This document shows, one piece after another, positions 1 through 7,678 of a DNA stretch of 17,849 nucleotides. Within the stretch, counting starts at the first letter, position 1. Each line of letters opens with the position of its first letter. A program made the position numbers and the translations under genes. The stretch spans positions 1 through 17,849 of the forward strand of contig NZ_SPQM01000103.1 of NCBI RefSeq assembly GCF_004570345.1, in the 5' to 3' direction. Below the pieces are notes generated by a model. The model worked only from the letters and a program-made list of their open reading frames with translations, was not told where the DNA came from and did not search any database. The DNA is from Blastococcus sp. CT_GayMR20. GTDB lineage: Bacteria > Actinomycetota > Actinomycetes > Mycobacteriales > Geodermatophilaceae.

Positions 1-447
1 CTCCAGGAACACGCGCAGCGCCGCTACTGGAAAGGCCACTACTTCCGCGAGCTGCCCGACGCCGCGATCGCCGCACTCCTGGCGCACGACCCCACCGTCG
101 CCGCCGGTCTGCAGGCCTACGGTGGTGCGATCGCCGACGTACCTGACGACGCCACCGCGTTCAGCCACCGGTCCACCGCTTTCGAGTACGTCTGCGCGGT
201 CCGCTGGATGGAACCGTTCGCAGACGACGTCCGCATGGCCACCGCCCGGCGCAGCGCAGCAGCACTGGCGCCCTTTGCCAGCGGGGTCTACGTCAATGCG
301 CTCTCCGACGACGGTGCGGCCGGGGTGCACCGCGCCTACCCGCCCGCGAAGCTGGCGCGGCTGACCGCGCTGAAGGACGCCGTCGACCCCGACAACGTCT
401 TCCACCTCAACCACAACATCGCGCCCGGCCGGGCAGAGGCCCGCTGA
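1..447 (+). CDS. FAD-linked oxidase, BBE-domain C-terminus (partial, 5' end outside window)
   Basis: The frame is open from base 1 to a TGA at 445-447, giving 148 residues of a longer protein. The visible part begins with a segment containing RRYWKGHYFRELPD, typical of the C-terminal half of FAD-binding oxidases of the berberine-bridge/6-hydroxy-nicotine oxidase type. It ends with the BBE-domain signature YVNALSDDG, then VDPDNVFHLNHNIAP, which packs on the flavin in this family. The flavin-linking His/Cys and the PCMH FAD-binding domain would lie upstream, outside the window. These enzymes oxidise alcohols, sugars or amines with O2, but the substrate cannot be read from this fragment. It converges on the hydrolase at 508-1302 with a 60-bp gap holding two hairpins. 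Family assignment is fairly sure; substrate unknown. Confidence 0.88.
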   Translation, partial: LQEHAQRRYWKGHYFRELPDAAIAALLAHDPTVAAGLQAYGGAIADVPDDATAFSHRSTAFEYVCAVRWMEPFADDVRMATARRSAAALAPFASGVYVNALSDDGAAGVHRAYPPAKLARLTALKDAVDPDNVFHLNHNIAPGRAEAR

Positions 448-466
448 CGACGCTCGTCCCGTCACG

Positions 467-504
467 GGCGGCTCCAGCCGCCGATCCGGGCCTGATCCGC
501 CCGG
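467..504. terminator. Tandem hairpins between convergent genes
   Basis: Two adjacent perfect inverted repeats fill the convergent gap. The first is GGCGGC (467-472) with GCCGCC (477-482) around a 4-nt loop. The second is CCGGGC (486-491) with GCCCGG (499-504) around a 7-nt loop. There is no T-tract, as is usual for actinobacterial terminators. A bidirectional termination role is inferred from the position between two converging stop codons. Confidence 0.5.
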
Positions 505-507
505 TCG

Positions 508-1302
508 CTACGCGGTCCGTCCGGCCAGGACGGCGAGCCGCTCGCCGAGCAGTCCGTAGACCTGCGGGTGGACGCTCATGCCGACGTGGCTCGAGTCGAT
601 TTCGACGTTGTCGGCATCCGGGTCGACGCACGCGTGCCAGTCGACCACCCAGTCGCTGCGCGAGTAGACCGAGACGTACGGCACGTGCATGGGGAACGGC
701 CGGTCCAGCCACTCGGCGAGTTGCTCGGCGCACCGCCCCTGCAGGCAGTCGTCGCGGAACATCCCGGGCACACCGGCCGTGCCGAGCGCGGCCACGAGGC
801 GCACCTGCCGGGCGACCAACGGGTTGATCGCCATGTGGTCGACGTTCGGGCTGCCCAGGGTGACGATCCCCGCGACGCGGTCGGGCTGCCGCATCGCCAT
901 GATCTTGGCGAACAACCCCCCGCGGCTCTGTCCGACGATCGCCGCGGGTCCACCCGTCCGGTCGGTGAACTCGACCAGCCGGCGTTCCAGGCGCTCGACC
1001 GCCTGCCGCGTGCAGTCGACGTTGACGCGGATGAGCGAGGTGCACGGTCGATAGCCACGGGCGTGCAGCCACCGCTTCATCATCGACAGCGACGGGTCGC
1101 CGGCGAGGAAGCCCGGGACCAGCAGGACCGGCAACCCGCCCCCGTCCGGGACGCCGTCCCCCCGCCACACGGCGGACCGCAACAGCTCGGACGCCTCCAT
1201 CCAGGGCCGCTGCAGGGCGAGCAGGGCCGCCACCGGGGAGGCCCCGATCCACGGGGGCGCCCCGTCGACGGGTGTGCGCTGTGCCGGCGCTGCTGTGCGC
1301 AT
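508..1302 (-). CDS. Alpha/beta hydrolase, lipase-like
   Basis: This 264-residue protein has an alpha/beta-hydrolase core. An oxyanion-type LLVPGF motif lies near residue 60, the nucleophile elbow GQSRGG has Ser126, the likely acid is Asp217 in YSRSDWVV, and the catalytic His is His239 in SSHVGM. The order and spacing fit a lipase/esterase. Cys186 and Cys191 lie close together in an insert and could form a disulfide, but no clear signal peptide is seen. I place the start at the ATG at 1302 because a GAGG motif lies 6 nt upstream. An in-frame upstream ATG at 1410 lacks comparable support. The gene is divergent from the WS/DGAT gene at 1431, so a role in turnover of wax esters or acylglycerols is attractive, but this is inference from neighbourhood only. 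Confidence 0.82.
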   Translation of the reverse strand: MRTAAPAQRTPVDGAPPWIGASPVAALLALQRPWMEASELLRSAVWRGDGVPDGGGLPVLLVPGFLAGDPSLSMMKRWLHARGYRPCTSLIRVNVDCTRQAVERLERRLVEFTDRTGGPAAIVGQSRGGLFAKIMAMRQPDRVAGIVTLGSPNVDHMAINPLVARQVRLVAALGTAGVPGMFRDDCLQGRCAEQLAEWLDRPFPMHVPYVSVYSRSDWVVDWHACVDPDADNVEIDSSHVGMSVHPQVYGLLGERLAVLAGRTA

Positions 1303-1430
1303 GTGGTTCCTCGTCTCCGTCGTGACCCCAGGGGCCCGGCCGTACCCATCCCTGCTGTTGGAGCGCCCGGCCCCCGCCCATGAGAGTGTGACGCCTGACA
1401 CATTGTGCACATCGCAGGGAGGCCACGGCG
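1303..1430. promoter_or_regulatory. Divergent intergenic region, hydrolase / WS-DGAT
   Basis: The 128-bp region between two divergent starts must carry the promoters of both genes. A short GTGT...ACAC dyad (about 1386-1401) lies in front of the acyltransferase. I could not pick out convincing -35 and -10 elements. The acyltransferase ribosome binding site GGGAGG is at about 1417-1422. Confidence 0.35.
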
Positions 1431-2999
1431 ATGAAGCAGCTGTCGGGTCTGGACGCGACGTTCCTCCACCTGGAGACGTCCGCCCAGTTCGGCCACGTGT
1501 CGAGCCTGTCGATCTACACCCGGCCGGACTCCGCCGACTACCGGCCCTACGAGGCCTGGAAGACGCAGCTCCAGCGGCGGCTGCACCTCCTGGAGCCGCT
1601 GCGTCGGCGCCTGGCCGAAATCCCCCTCGGCCTGGATCACCCGTACTGGGTGGAAGACCCCGCCTTCGACCTCGACTTCCACGTGCGCCACACGGCCGTC
1701 CCGCCGCCGGGCACCGACGACCAGCTCGCGGCCCTGGTCGGCCGTCTGGTCTCGCGCCCCCTGGACCGGCGCAAGCCGCTGTGGCTGTCGTACGTCATCG
1801 AGGGGTTGCCCGACCGCCGCTTCGCCGTCCTGACCATCGTCCACCACGCCACGATCGACGTGGCGTCCGGTGTCGAGCTGATGACACTGATGCTCGACGA
1901 CAGTCCGGAGGGCGGCGCCGCGCCGCCCGAGGACGACCGGTGGACACCGGAGCGCCCTCCCGGGGACCTGGAGATGCTCGCCCGCGGCGCGCTGGGTCTC
2001 GCCCGCAAGCCCGCGCGCGGGCTCCTGCTCGCTGCCTGGAGCGCCAGGGAGATCGGCCGGGCGACACGCAATCCCGTGCTCGTCCGGACGGCGAACGACG
2101 TGCGCCGGAGCCTGCGTGGACCACTGGGCACTGTGCTCAACCTGGGACGCCACCGTCCCGAGGAGCCCGATGCGACGCCCGCCGTGCCCAGCGTCCGGCC
2201 ACCGCGCACGCCGTTCAACGGGCCCATCACCCCGCACCGGAAGCTGGCCATCCGGTCGACGTCGCTCGACGTGGTGAAGCAGGTGAAGTCGGCGTTGGGC
2301 GTCACCCTCAACGACGTGGTCATGGCCGCCTGCGCCGGCGGGCTGCGCACCTTCCTCGACCGCCGTGGTGCGCTCCCGGCAGATCCGCTCGTGGCCCTCG
2401 TCCCTGTGTCGGTGCGGACCGGGGAGGAGAGCGACCGCTGGACCAACCGGGTGTCGATGCTCTCGGCCGTCCTGCCGACCGACGAACCCGACCCCGTACG
2501 GCGGGTCCGGCGCGTGCACGACTCGATGTCCAGCAGCAAGGAGATCTTCTCGGCCCTTCCCGCCGAGCGGCTCACCGACTTCGCCGAGTTCCCGCCGCCG
2601 GCAGTGTTCGCGCGGGCGATGCGGCTCAGTGCCCGGCTCCGCCTCGGGTCGCGGCTGACGCCGGGCAACCTGGTCATCTCCAACGTCCCCGGTCCGCGCA
2701 CACCGCTCTATGCCGCCGGCGCGCGGCTCGAGCACTACTTCCCGGTCTCGACCATCGTCGAGGGCCAGGGTCTCAACATCACCGTCCAGAGCTATCTCGA
2801 CCGCCTCGACTGGGGCCTGGTCTCCTGTGCGGAACTCCTGCCGGACGTCGACGTGCTCCTCGGCGACATCCTCGGCGAGATCGACACACTGGCGGCCGCA
2901 GCGGGAGTAGCGGCCGCGGCGCCAGGGGCGGAGTCCGCCGCCCCGGCGCCTGGGCGTCTTTCCCGCGCCCGCGGCGCTTCCGCACGCGCGGGTCAATGA
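1431..2999 (+). CDS. WS/DGAT-family wax ester synthase / diacylglycerol acyltransferase
   Basis: The 522-residue protein matches the bacterial bifunctional WS/DGAT family, which transfers acyl groups from acyl-CoA to fatty alcohols or diacylglycerol to make storage lipid at the membrane/lipid-body surface. It starts with the family signature MKQLSGLDATFLHLET. A PLDRRKPLW motif is at about 110-118, the catalytic block HHATIDVASG at 138-147, an NDVVMAACAGGLR motif in the second half, and the conserved NLVISNVPGPRTPLY near residue 410. The second His (His139) is the expected general base. The usual HHxxxDG motif reads HHxxxDV here, with Val144 replacing Gly. The C-terminal 40 residues are an Ala/Pro/Arg-rich tail outside the family core. 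The ATG has a GGGAGG site 8-9 nt upstream. Whether it makes wax esters, triacylglycerol or another ester cannot be told from sequence. Confidence 0.93.
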   Translation: MKQLSGLDATFLHLETSAQFGHVSSLSIYTRPDSADYRPYEAWKTQLQRRLHLLEPLRRRLAEIPLGLDHPYWVEDPAFDLDFHVRHTAVPPPGTDDQLAALVGRLVSRPLDRRKPLWLSYVIEGLPDRRFAVLTIVHHATIDVASGVELMTLMLDDSPEGGAAPPEDDRWTPERPPGDLEMLARGALGLARKPARGLLLAAWSAREIGRATRNPVLVRTANDVRRSLRGPLGTVLNLGRHRPEEPDATPAVPSVRPPRTPFNGPITPHRKLAIRSTSLDVVKQVKSALGVTLNDVVMAACAGGLRTFLDRRGALPADPLVALVPVSVRTGEESDRWTNRVSMLSAVLPTDEPDPVRRVRRVHDSMSSSKEIFSALPAERLTDFAEFPPPAVFARAMRLSARLRLGSRLTPGNLVISNVPGPRTPLYAAGARLEHYFPVSTIVEGQGLNITVQSYLDRLDWGLVSCAELLPDVDVLLGDILGEIDTLAAAAGVAAAAPGAESAAPAPGRLSRARGASARAGQ

Positions 3000-3038
3000 C
3001 GGTGCGCGCTCTGCACGCCGGTCGACACCCGCGTCGGC

Positions 3039-3923
3039 TCAGGACCGTTCGCGGGCAGGAGCGGCCGTGTCGACGGTGGTCGCCGCCCAGCTGGCCAACA
3101 GCGTGAGCGCGTCCTCCGAGGGTGAGCCGGGTTCGGCCGTGTAGATCGTCAGCCGGAGCCCTCGGTGCTCCTCGGCGGGCAGGTCGAGGGTGTAGTAGCC
3201 GAGGTCCAGAGCGCCGACGACGGGGTGGCGGAAGCTCTTGGCACCGTTGTGGTGGATGCGGACGTCGTGCGCCGCCCAGCGGGTGCGGAACTCCTCGCTC
3301 ACCGTGGACAACTCGCCGACGAGCTCGCGCAGCTGCGTGTCGTTCGGGTAGCGACCGGCCTCGGCGCGGAGCAGGGCGACGGTGATGCTGGCCGCGCCCT
3401 CCCAGTCGGGGTAGAACTCGGGTGCCCGATGGTCCAGGAACTGGAACCGGGCGAAGTTCGCCTGCCGCCCGGGGACGTCGAACAGCGGTGAGTGCAGCGC
3501 CCGGCCCAGTGAGTTGGCCGCCACGATGTCCAGGCGGCCGTTCGCGACGAACGCTGCAGACGCCGTCATCGAGTCCAGCATCCACTGCACGCGCGGCTGG
3601 ATCTGCGTCCGGCTGCGTCGCTGGGGGGTCCGGGCCGGCTTGATGGCGGCGCGGGCCAGGTCGAACAGGTAGGTCCGTTCGGCCTCGTCGAGTTGCAGCG
3701 CCCGGGCGACCGCCTCCAGGACGTCCTCCGAGACGCCGGCGATGTGGCCCTTCTCCAGCCGCGTGTACCACTCAATGCTCACCCCGGCGAGGACGGCGAC
3801 CTCCTCGCGGCGGAGCCCGGGGACCCTTCGCCGACCGCCCCCTGGGAGCAGGCCCGCCTGCTCGGGGGTGATCCGGGCGCGACGGCTGGCCAGGAAGTCG
3901 CGGATGTCGTTGCGGTTGTCCAC
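3039..3923 (-). CDS. XRE-family regulator with MmyB-like ligand-binding domain
   Basis: This is a 294-residue cytoplasmic transcription factor with a GTG start at 3923. Residues about 7-75 form a Cro/C1-type helix-turn-helix including [16 protein letters not shown] followed by WYTRLEKG, which is the hallmark of the MmyB/MltR subfamily. Residues about 105-285 match the MmyB-type ligand-binding domain ([52 protein letters not shown]). A structure from this family has been found with a bound fatty acid, so a lipophilic ligand is possible. In actinomycetes such regulators commonly sit divergently next to an oxidoreductase that they control. That is the layout here, with the zinc dehydrogenase at 4061, and the intergenic region holds a 9+9 bp inverted repeat. 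The gene converges on the WS/DGAT gene with a 39-bp gap in which I see no clear hairpin. Confidence 0.93.
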   Translation of the reverse strand: MDNRNDIRDFLASRRARITPEQAGLLPGGGRRRVPGLRREEVAVLAGVSIEWYTRLEKGHIAGVSEDVLEAVARALQLDEAERTYLFDLARAAIKPARTPQRRSRTQIQPRVQWMLDSMTASAAFVANGRLDIVAANSLGRALHSPLFDVPGRQANFARFQFLDHRAPEFYPDWEGAASITVALLRAEAGRYPNDTQLRELVGELSTVSEEFRTRWAAHDVRIHHNGAKSFRHPVVGALDLGYYTLDLPAEEHRGLRLTIYTAEPGSPSEDALTLLASWAATTVDTAAPARERS

Positions 3924-3951
3924 CGGGCCGACGCTACGGCGCGCCCGGGGT

Positions 3952-3996
3952 GGAGGGAGGTCGAGCTTCTACCCCCCACAAACCCGACCTCCCACC
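3952..3996. promoter_or_regulatory. Inverted repeat, candidate operator for the MmyB-type regulator
   Basis: GGGAGGTCG at 3955-3963 is exactly complementary in inverted order to CGACCTCCC at 3985-3993. Allowing one A:A mismatch, the arms extend to 12 bp (3952-3963 and 3985-3996). The arm centres are 30 bp apart, about three helical turns, which suits a dimeric or tetrameric regulator. It lies 29 bp upstream of the regulator start and about 65 bp upstream of the dehydrogenase start. The operator role is inferred. Confidence 0.5.
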
Positions 3997-4060
3997 CCTG
4001 CACGAGGAGGCGTTCCGTGGACCTCGACCCCGCCCAGTCCGCTTCAGAAGGAGCACCACC

Positions 4061-5101
4061 ATGCGCGTCGACGCCTACGCCGCCCCCGCCGCCGGGCAGC
4101 CCCTGGCCCGCACCTCCATCGAGCGCCGGGCCGTCGGTCCGAACGACGTCCTCATCGCGATCGAGTACGCCGGCATCTGCCACTCCGACATCCACACGGT
4201 CAACGGCGACTGGGGGCCGCAGCCCTTCCCGGTGGTCCCGGGCCACGAGATCGTCGGCCTCGTCGCCGAGATCGGGCCCGACGTCACGCGGCACCGGATC
4301 GGTGACCTCGTCGGGGTGGGCTGCATGGTCAACTCCTGCGGCGAGTGCGCCAACTGCCGCAACGGCGACGAGCAGTACTGCTCGACGGGCATGGTGCCCA
4401 CCTATGCCGGCACCGACCGCGACGGCACCATCACCCAGGGCGGCTACTCCACGCACGTCGTGGTGGACGCCGACTACGTCCTGCGCGTGCCCGCCGGGAT
4501 CGACCCAGCCGCGGCCGCGCCGCTGCTGTGCGCCGGCATCACCACCTACTCCCCACTGCGCCGCTGGGGCGCCGGGCCCGGCAAGCGCGTCGCCGTCGTC
4601 GGTCTGGGCGGCCTGGGACACATGGCCGTCAAGATCGCGGACGCGATGGGCGCCGGGGTGACCGTGCTGTCGCAGTCGTTGAAGAAGCAGGAGGACGGCC
4701 TGCGGCTGGGCGCCGACGACTACTTCGCGACCAGCGACCCGGACACGTTCACCGAACTGGCCGGACGGTTCGACCTCGTCGTCAACACCGTCAGTGCGGG
4801 CATCGACGTCGACGCGTACCTGTCGCTCCTGAGGGTGGACGGCGCCCTCGTCAACGTCGGCGCCCCGGCCGAGCCGCTGAGCCTCAACGTGATGTCGCTG
4901 ATCGGCGGACGCCGCACGTACGCCGGCTCGATGATCGGCGGGATCACCGAGACCCAGGAGATGCTCGACTTCTGCGCTCAGCACCACATCGGTGCCGAGG
5001 TGGAGGTCATCGCCGCCGACCGGGTCAACGAGGCCTACGAGCGTGTGCTGGCCTCCGACGTCCGCTACCGCTTCGTCATCGACACCGCGACCCTGACGTG
5101 A
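4061..5101 (+). CDS. Zinc-dependent alcohol dehydrogenase, CAD/YahK-like, probably NADP-linked
   Basis: This 346-residue medium-chain dehydrogenase interconverts alcohols and aldehydes. Catalytic zinc ligands are visible as Cys40 (GICHSDIH), His62 (GHEIVG) and Cys157 ([13 protein letters not shown]). Structural zinc ligands are Cys93, Cys96, Cys99 and Cys107 in a CxxCxxCx7C lobe. The Rossmann glycine motif is GLGGLG at 181-186, and the following beta strand ends in VLSQS rather than in an acidic residue, which favours NADP(H). Overall it resembles the cinnamyl-alcohol-dehydrogenase / broad aldehyde reductase group. I chose the ATG at 4061 because AGAAGGAG ends 7 nt upstream. An earlier in-frame ATG (3950) falls inside the candidate operator. 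It is divergent from the MmyB-type regulator, the likely controller. The substrate is unknown. Confidence 0.94.
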   Translation: MRVDAYAAPAAGQPLARTSIERRAVGPNDVLIAIEYAGICHSDIHTVNGDWGPQPFPVVPGHEIVGLVAEIGPDVTRHRIGDLVGVGCMVNSCGECANCRNGDEQYCSTGMVPTYAGTDRDGTITQGGYSTHVVVDADYVLRVPAGIDPAAAAPLLCAGITTYSPLRRWGAGPGKRVAVVGLGGLGHMAVKIADAMGAGVTVLSQSLKKQEDGLRLGADDYFATSDPDTFTELAGRFDLVVNTVSAGIDVDAYLSLLRVDGALVNVGAPAEPLSLNVMSLIGGRRTYAGSMIGGITETQEMLDFCAQHHIGAEVEVIAADRVNEAYERVLASDVRYRFVIDTATLT

Positions 5102-5141
5102 CGTCCGACCAAGCTGACCCGGCCTGCATTCCCTGCGCCGC

Positions 5142-5158
5142 ACGGCCCACGGGGCCGT
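5142..5158. terminator. Hairpin between convergent dehydrogenase genes
   Basis: ACGGCCC (5142-5148) and GGGCCGT (5152-5158) form a perfect 7-bp stem with a 3-nt loop. It lies in the 74-bp gap between two converging stop codons. No T-tract follows on either strand. A bidirectional terminator is the simplest reading. Confidence 0.55.
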
Positions 5159-5175
5159 CGTCGCCCGCGCTGCGC

Positions 5176-7110
5176 CTACCGGGTAGCGCCGGCCTCCACC
5201 GGGGGCGGAGGCGGCACGAACTGCTCGGCGGCCGGCGGTGCGGCCGTCGGCATCATCGGACCATCGCCCGCCGGGTCGAGCACGTCGTCCTCGAACCATG
5301 CGTATCGACCGGAGAGCACCTGCTGCGCGGCCTCGTACTGAGCCCGGTCGTCGTTGGACCACAGCTCCGCGAAGAGCCGATCGGCCCGACGGCGGGCCTG
5401 GCCGCAGAACAGGTCGGCCAGTTCCATGGCCTCCTGCCGGCGGTCGGGCTGCTCGCGCCCGATGGTGTCCGCGTAGACGCACGCGCACGCGATGGCGTAG
5501 AGCTCGGCACCGATGTCGACGATCCGGCCGAGCAGGTGGCCCTTCTGCTCGAGGCGCGCCTGGTAGCGGCCCATCGCGTAGAACGTCGACCGCGCGAGCT
5601 TGCGGGAGTGGCGCTCGACGTAGCGCACGTGCTTGGCCAGCTCCCCGAACTCGGAGAAGGAGCCGGGACGCTGGCCGGCGCCCGTGGTGAGCGTCGGGAA
5701 CCACTTGGCGTAGAACGCGCCCGCCCTCCCGGCGGCCCTCGCCTTGTCGGCCAGGCGGGAGTCGCCGAGCACCAGGTCCCCCGCCACCCTCAGGTGCTCG
5801 TCGACGGCCTCGCGGGCGATCAGGAGGTGCATGATCTCCGTGGATCCCTCGAAGATCCGGTTGATCCGCATGTCGCGCAGCATCTGCTCCGCCGGTACCG
5901 GTTTCTCACCGCGCCGCCGGAGCGACTCAGCGGTCTCGTAGGCGCGGCCGCCACGGATCTGGACCATCTCGTCGACGGCCGTCCAACCGAGTTCCGACCC
6001 GTAGAGCTTGGCGAGAGCGGCCTCGATGCGGATGTCGTTGCGCTTGTCGTCGGCCAGGCGGCTGGACACGTCGAGCATCGCCTCGAGGCCGAACGCCGTG
6101 CCCGCCAGCCAGGCGAGCTTCTGCGCGATGGGGTCGTGCCGGCCGATCGGCTGACCCCACTGCTTCCGCTCGGCCGACCACTGGCGGGCGATCTTCAGCG
6201 AGTACTTCGTCGCCGACAGGCAGAACGCCGGCAGTGACAGGCGACCGGTGTTCAGCGTGGTCAGCGCGATCCGCAGCCCCTTGCCCTCGCCGCCGATGAC
6301 GTCGTCGGCCGGGACGAAGACGTCGTCGAAGCCCGTCACCGAGTTCTCGATGCCCTTGAGCCCCATGAACTCGTTGCGGTGCTCGACCGTGATGCCCTCG
6401 CGGTCGGTCGGGCAGAGGAACGCGGTGATGCCTCCCCTATGGCCGTCGGACTTCGGGACGACGGCCATGATCACGACCACGTCGGCGATGGCGCCGTTGG
6501 TCGCCCACAGCTTCGTGCCGTTGATCCGGTAGCCGGTGCCGTCATCGGTCGGGACGGCGGTCGTGCTCATGCGTGCCGGGTCCGAGCCGACGTCCGGCTC
6601 GGTGAGCAGGAACGCCGAGATGTGGTCCGTGGCCAGCCTGGGCAGCCAGGAGCGCTTCTGCTCCTCGGAGCCGAACAGGCGCAGCGGCTCGGGGAGGCCG
6701 ATCGACTGATGCGCAGAGAGCAGCGTCGAGATCGAGGAGTGCCAGGTGCCGGCCATGGCCAGGGCCCGGTTGTAGTAGACCTGGCTCAGCCCGAGACCTC
6801 CGTACTCCTCGGGGATCTTCATGCCGAGGGCGCCCAGTTCCTTGAGGCCCTCGATGACGTCCTCGGGGATCCTCGCCTCGCGCTCGATCTGCTGCCGGTC
6901 CACGCGCTCGGTGAGGAAGGCGCGGAGACGCTCGAGGAACTCCTCGCCCTTCGTCACCGCGGCCGGGTCGAGATCGGGCTGCGGATGGATCAGGTCGAGC
7001 CGGAAGTTGCCGAGGAAGAGCTGCTTTCCGAACGACGGTTTCGTCCATTCGGTCTCACGGCTGGCCTCGGCCACCTGCTTCGACTGCTCGTACGACGGAT
7101 TCGACGCCAT
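5176..7110 (-). CDS. Acyl-CoA dehydrogenase, long VLCAD/ACAD9-like form
   Basis: This 644-residue flavoprotein would introduce the alpha-beta double bond into acyl-CoA, the first step of beta-oxidation. The standard fold is easy to follow: N-terminal helical domain (EEYGGLGLSQ near 101-110), FAD-binding beta-domain (FLLTEPDVGSD at 167-177, WATNGAIADV at 202-211), GLKGIENSVTGFDDVFVP around 250-267, and the C-terminal helical domain with QIRGGRAYE and the catalytic base Glu421 in RIFEGSTEIM. The catalytic Glu position matches VLCAD/MCAD-type enzymes rather than the isovaleryl type. About 220 residues follow Glu421, far more than in 380-residue short-chain enzymes. This long C-terminal extension is typical of VLCAD/ACAD9-like proteins and often linked to membrane association. 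The start ATG at 7110 is preceded by a G-rich stretch. The C-terminus is Pro-rich. Chain-length specificity is inferred from architecture only. Confidence 0.95.
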   Translation of the reverse strand: MASNPSYEQSKQVAEASRETEWTKPSFGKQLFLGNFRLDLIHPQPDLDPAAVTKGEEFLERLRAFLTERVDRQQIEREARIPEDVIEGLKELGALGMKIPEEYGGLGLSQVYYNRALAMAGTWHSSISTLLSAHQSIGLPEPLRLFGSEEQKRSWLPRLATDHISAFLLTEPDVGSDPARMSTTAVPTDDGTGYRINGTKLWATNGAIADVVVIMAVVPKSDGHRGGITAFLCPTDREGITVEHRNEFMGLKGIENSVTGFDDVFVPADDVIGGEGKGLRIALTTLNTGRLSLPAFCLSATKYSLKIARQWSAERKQWGQPIGRHDPIAQKLAWLAGTAFGLEAMLDVSSRLADDKRNDIRIEAALAKLYGSELGWTAVDEMVQIRGGRAYETAESLRRRGEKPVPAEQMLRDMRINRIFEGSTEIMHLLIAREAVDEHLRVAGDLVLGDSRLADKARAAGRAGAFYAKWFPTLTTGAGQRPGSFSEFGELAKHVRYVERHSRKLARSTFYAMGRYQARLEQKGHLLGRIVDIGAELYAIACACVYADTIGREQPDRRQEAMELADLFCGQARRRADRLFAELWSNDDRAQYEAAQQVLSGRYAWFEDDVLDPAGDGPMMPTAAPPAAEQFVPPPPPVEAGATR

Positions 7111-7215
7111 GCACCACCATCACCCCCCACGCGTCGTGGGACAACGGATCTCGCCCTCGTGGTTCCGGCAGCGCGGGGACCGCGGCGCCGTTGTGGCCGG
7201 TCCCGGGTCCGAGGA

Positions 7216-7548
7216 TCAGAGCTGCAGGATCGATGCTGCGACCAGGTAGGCCGCGGACACACCTGCTGGGTCGTGCAGATCTCCGGGGCTCTCCGATGCC
7301 GTCCGGGACCGTTCGCGCACCGCGGCGCCAGGGTCCTCGGTGACGAGGTCGACGCACAGGCCGGTGACGACGGCACGTGCGTCGTGCTCGTCCAGACCGT
7401 AGAGGGCGAGCCCGTTGTGGAGCAGGGTCGCCGCCTCCTGGAACACCTCACGGGCCATCCCGAGGTCCACCTCGGGCCGTGCCCGGGCCACGTCCTCTGC
7501 GGTGGCCAGGAACCGATCGAACGGTGGGCCTGCGCTGCTGGGCGGCAT
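7216..7548 (-). CDS. Small protein of unknown function (110 aa)
   Basis: I do not recognise this protein. It is 110 residues, mostly predicted helical, mildly acidic, with no membrane segment, signal peptide or cysteine-rich motif (one Cys). Segments such as FDRFLATAEDVARA and EVFQEAATLLHNGLALYGLDEHDARAVVTGLCVDLV look like amphipathic helices. Codon use has the G/C-ending bias of its neighbours, which supports coding. The ATG at 7548 has an AGG-containing site about 8 nt upstream. It lies on the same strand as the hydrolase at 7679-8455, 130 bp downstream of it, and 105 bp upstream of the acyl-CoA dehydrogenase start. Co-transcription with either is possible but not shown. Confidence 0.6.
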   Translation of the reverse strand: MPPSSAGPPFDRFLATAEDVARARPEVDLGMAREVFQEAATLLHNGLALYGLDEHDARAVVTGLCVDLVTEDPGAAVRERSRTASESPGDLHDPAGVSAAYLVAASILQL

Positions 7549-7678
7549 ACCCGGAACCTCGCAGCGCGCCCACGGTCCGGCAAGCAGATATCGCGCTCCG
7601 GACGGCGAATGGCCCGTGAGCGTGGACCGCTCCAGAGGCCCGTGCAGGACTCGTCCGAGGCGTCACCGCCCGATCGGG

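Noticed and set aside
1080..2996. Long minus-strand frame antisense to the WS/DGAT gene
   Set aside because: Composition is Arg/Gly/His/Glu-rich with no recognisable fold, while the plus strand carries a complete WS/DGAT with all family motifs.
3000..3038. Terminator between the WS/DGAT gene and the regulator
   Set aside because: The short GCCG/CGGC match in this 39-bp gap is too weak to call a hairpin.
3779..5704. Long minus-strand frame covering the zinc dehydrogenase and its flanks
   Set aside because: It is antisense to a fully motif-supported dehydrogenase and crosses into the regulator and acyl-CoA dehydrogenase in wrong frames.
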